Translations under genes and position numbers: made by a program
Notes under the pieces: generated by a model
Told to the model about the DNA's origin: nothing
Seen by the model: only the letters and a program-made list of their open reading frames with translations
Database searches by the model: none
Part shown: piece after piece, positions 31,228-32,677 of the stretch
How the letters are laid out: every line of letters begins with the position of its first letter
Numbering within the stretch: position 1 is the stretch's first letter
NCBI GenBank assembly: GCA_012839485.1
Contig: DUNF01000053.1
Location: 1-32,677, forward strand
Length of the DNA stretch: 32,677 nucleotides
Reading direction: 5' to 3'
From: Acholeplasmataceae bacterium
Lineage (GTDB): Bacteria; Bacillota_I; Bacilli_A; ML615J-28; CAG-698

Positions 31228-32409
31228 ATGAAAGAGAAAATTTTATTTACATCTGAGTCAGTTACTGAAGGTCATCCTGATAAAGTGTGTGATCAAATTG
31301 CCGATGCAATTCTAGATGAAATAATTAAAAATTCTATTGAAGAACCAAGAGTTGCTTGCGAAGTAGCTGCTACTACAGGAATAGTTTTAGTTATGGGCGA
31401 AATTACTACTGATTGTTACGTAGATATTCAAAAAATTGTTAGACAAGTAATTAATGATATCGGCTATGATCGCGGTAAGATTGGTTTTGATGGTGATAAT
31501 GTAGGTGTTTTACTTGCAATTAACGAACAATCAAAAGATATTAGTAAAGGCGTTGATCATAACGAAGAAGGAACTACTGGAGCTGGTGATCAAGGGATAA
31601 TGTTCGGCTATGCTTCAAATGAAACTGAAGAATATATGCCTATAGCTATTACTTTAGCTCATAAGTTAACTAAAAGATTAGCAGAAGTAAGAAAAAATGA
31701 GAAAAAGAAAATCTTACGTCCTGATGGTAAAAGCCAAGTAACAGTAGAATATGATGAAAATGGTAAAATAAAGCGAATTGATAGTATCATTGTTTCAACT
31801 CATCATATCACAGATATTAGTCAAGAAGATCTAAGAAAATATGTATTGGAAAATGTAATCAAAGTTGTTATTCCAAAAGAGTTATTAGATAAAGAAACTA
31901 AGTATTATATTAACCCTACAGGGGCTTTTACTGAAGGTGGACCAAAAGCTGATAGTGGGCTTACTGGAAGAAAGATTATTGTAGATACATATGGTGGTTA
32001 TGCTCATCATGGTGGTGGCTCATTTAGTGGCAAAGATCCTACAAAAGTAGATCGTACAGGAGCTTATATGGCAAGATATATTGCCAAGAATTTAGTTGCT
32101 TCTGGTGTTGCACCTAAACTTGAAGTAGGTTTAAGTTATGTTATTGGTAGAAGCGAGCCTACATCTTTATTAATTGATACTTATGGTTATAAGAAGTATT
32201 CTTATGATTTAATTATCAAAATAATTAGAAAAGTTTTCCCATTAACACCAAGAGGTATTATTGATCATTTTGATTTATTTAAACCTATTTATCGCCAAGT
32301 GTCTAACTATGGCCATTTTGGTAGATTAGATTTAGATCTTGCTTGGGAAAAGTTAGATAAAGTTGATGAAATAAAGAAATATTTAGAAAATCCTAGTCTA
32401 TTAGACTAG
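31228..32409 (+). CDS. metK: S-adenosylmethionine synthetase
   Basis: MetK makes SAM from methionine and ATP, the cofactor for RlmN and other methylases. ATP- and metal-binding motifs GHPDKVCDQIADA near residue 13, GAGDQGIMFGYA near 116 and FSGKDPTKVDRTGAYMARY near 265 are intact. Length is 393 residues. The ATG at 31228 follows a GGAGAG site; the open frame upstream lies inside tldE. No SAM riboswitch is visible before it, which fits its position inside an operon. The stop is in the terminator stem. Confidence 0.96.
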   Translation: MKEKILFTSESVTEGHPDKVCDQIADAILDEIIKNSIEEPRVACEVAATTGIVLVMGEITTDCYVDIQKIVRQVINDIGYDRGKIGFDGDNVGVLLAINEQSKDISKGVDHNEEGTTGAGDQGIMFGYASNETEEYMPIAITLAHKLTKRLAEVRKNEKKKILRPDGKSQVTVEYDENGKIKRIDSIIVSTHHITDISQEDLRKYVLENVIKVVIPKELLDKETKYYINPTGAFTEGGPKADSGLTGRKIIVDTYGGYAHHGGGSFSGKDPTKVDRTGAYMARYIAKNLVASGVAPKLEVGLSYVIGRSEPTSLLIDTYGYKKYSYDLIIKIIRKVFPLTPRGIIDHFDLFKPIYRQVSNYGHFGRLDLDLAWEKLDKVDEIKKYLENPSLLD

Positions 32410-32417
32410 GATTTTTT
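32387..32417 (+). terminator. Terminator after metK
   Basis: Stem AAAATCCTAGTCT / AGACTAGGATTTT (13 bp) with a 3-base loop and T run. The metK stop TAG is in the right arm. Confidence 0.93.
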
Positions 32418-32453
32418 ATAATCTCATTTTAATAATCAAATGTTAGGTTAAAA

Positions 32454-32482
32454 TTGACTTTTTTATAAAAATAATGTATAAT
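32454..32482 (+). promoter_or_regulatory. Strong promoter of the truncated right-end gene
   Basis: -35 TTGACT (32454-32459), 17-base spacer, -10 TATAAT (32477-32482). The expected transcription start is near 32489. Confidence 0.88.
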
Positions 32483-32487
32483 ATGTT

Positions 32488-32500
32488 TGTAAACGTTTGT
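32488..32500 (+). promoter_or_regulatory. LacI/CcpA-type operator-like sequence at the transcription start
   Basis: TGTAAACGTTTGT has the centre AAACGTTT of LacI-family operators and the left half of a cre site, but its right end departs from the consensus. It lies at the likely +1, where binding would repress. Confidence 0.35.
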
Positions 32501-32564
32501 GTTGGTAAATAAAAAACAAGGAGGATAACTATTAAACAGAGCCAACACTAATTTGTTTAATAGT
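32499..32564 (+). ncRNA. Candidate 5'-leader pseudoknot enclosing a ribosome-binding site
   Basis: Stem 2 pairs 32528-32540 with 32552-32564 (13 pairs, one G-U), leaving an 11-base loop. That loop contains CCAACAC (32542-32548), the exact complement of GTGTTGG at 32499-32505 (stem 1). The order of the strands is that of an H-type pseudoknot. The AAGGAGG site (32518-32524) lies in the connecting loop. No known riboswitch class is recognised. Confidence 0.45.
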
Positions 32565-32677
32565 AAATAAAAGATGAGAAAAGAGCTACTAAAATTTTTC
32601 CAAATTTTCTCATCTTTTATTTACTATTAAACAAATTAGTGTTGGCTCTGTTTAATAGTTATCCTCCTTGTTTTTTA
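32510..32677. repeat. Right-end fold-back inverted repeat (likely artefact)
   Basis: Bases 32510-32582 are the exact reverse complement of 32605-32677 (73 bases), with a 22-base spacer. The right arm runs to the last base of the window. This mirrors the left end. Confidence 0.9.
32574..32604 (+). CDS. Start of an unknown gene (truncated)
   Basis: An ATG at 32574 begins MRK. Directly downstream the sequence is switched by the fold-back. Read on the minus strand through the spacer, the same start continues MRKFGKILVAL, a much better protein beginning that looks like a signal peptide or membrane segment. The true gene therefore probably encodes an exported or membrane protein. Nothing more can be said. 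The coordinates mark where its first codons fall. Confidence 0.4.

Noticed and set aside
30961..31228. SAM riboswitch upstream of metK
   Set aside because: The upstream sequence is the end of tldE coding DNA with only two bases between the genes.
32525..32552. Short leader peptide starting at ATT after AAGGAGG (six codons)
   Set aside because: ATT starts are very rare and the peptide has no recognisable control codons; the pseudoknot reading is stronger.
1..32677. Linear replicon with hairpin (closed) telomeres, because both ends are inverted repeats
   Set aside because: The two ends are unrelated to each other. The left arms lie inside a conserved coding gene, and a further 25-base direct repeat is present. 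Strand-switch artefacts explain this better.
1..32677. Mycoplasma genetic code (TGA as tryptophan)
   Set aside because: Several genes end at TGA in positions fixed by overlap with the next start, and tryptophans are encoded by TGG.

Overview
The window is AT-rich bacterial DNA, densely packed and mostly on one strand. It carries Shine-Dalgarno sites of the AGGAGG type, sigma-A-like promoters (TTGACA/TATAAT) and short U-tailed terminators. The gene set (rpmB, fakA, plsX, dnaD, rqcH, gmk-rpoZ-priA-fmt, single-chain iron-sulfur serine dehydratase) points to the Bacillota, and to a reduced, probably uncultured Bacilli or Erysipelotrichia/Mollicutes-like lineage. TGA is used as a stop codon (for example in rsmB, rpe and fmt), so this is not a code-4 mycoplasma. 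The exact lineage is inference.

Layout. Positions 1-203 are an artificial-looking fold-back at the left end, followed by the tail of a PHP-domain phosphoesterase gene. Then come rsmB-like, rlmN, rsgA, rpe and thiN (336-4529), tightly overlapped, convergent with rpmB. After a 374-base gap come fakA, recG, plsX, rnc, dnaD and nth (5128-11805). Next is an accessory stretch: a secreted ricin-type lectin with a Cys/His domain plus a lipoprotein (11953-14326), rqcH on the minus strand, and a second lectin paralogue (16063-17466). Housekeeping then resumes: gmk, rpoZ, a ROK sugar kinase, priA-like, fmt and a YutG/PgpA-like gene; a class I amidotransferase-type hydrolase (minus); sdaA-glyA; coaD (minus); gltX, tldD, tldE and metK. 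The right end has a strong promoter, a structured leader, the first codons of an unknown gene and a second fold-back.

How it works together. Most genes serve translation (RlmN, RsgA, L28, RNase III, RqcH, Fmt, GltX), DNA repair and replication restart (RecG, Nth, DnaD, PriA-like), lipid synthesis from acyl phosphate (FakA, PlsX, PgpA-like), and serine, one-carbon and SAM metabolism (SdaA, GlyA, Fmt, MetK).

Main points for a second look. The RsmB-like and PriA-like proteins have lost their catalytic motifs while keeping folds and accessory sites. A paralogous RICIN plus Cys/His-domain family flanks rqcH; near-identical terminators bracket one copy, and a terminator lies inside the coding sequence of the other. 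The leader downstream of metK can form an H-type pseudoknot with the ribosome-binding site in its loop. Both contig ends are 73-base fold-back inverted repeats that look like amplification or assembly artefacts.
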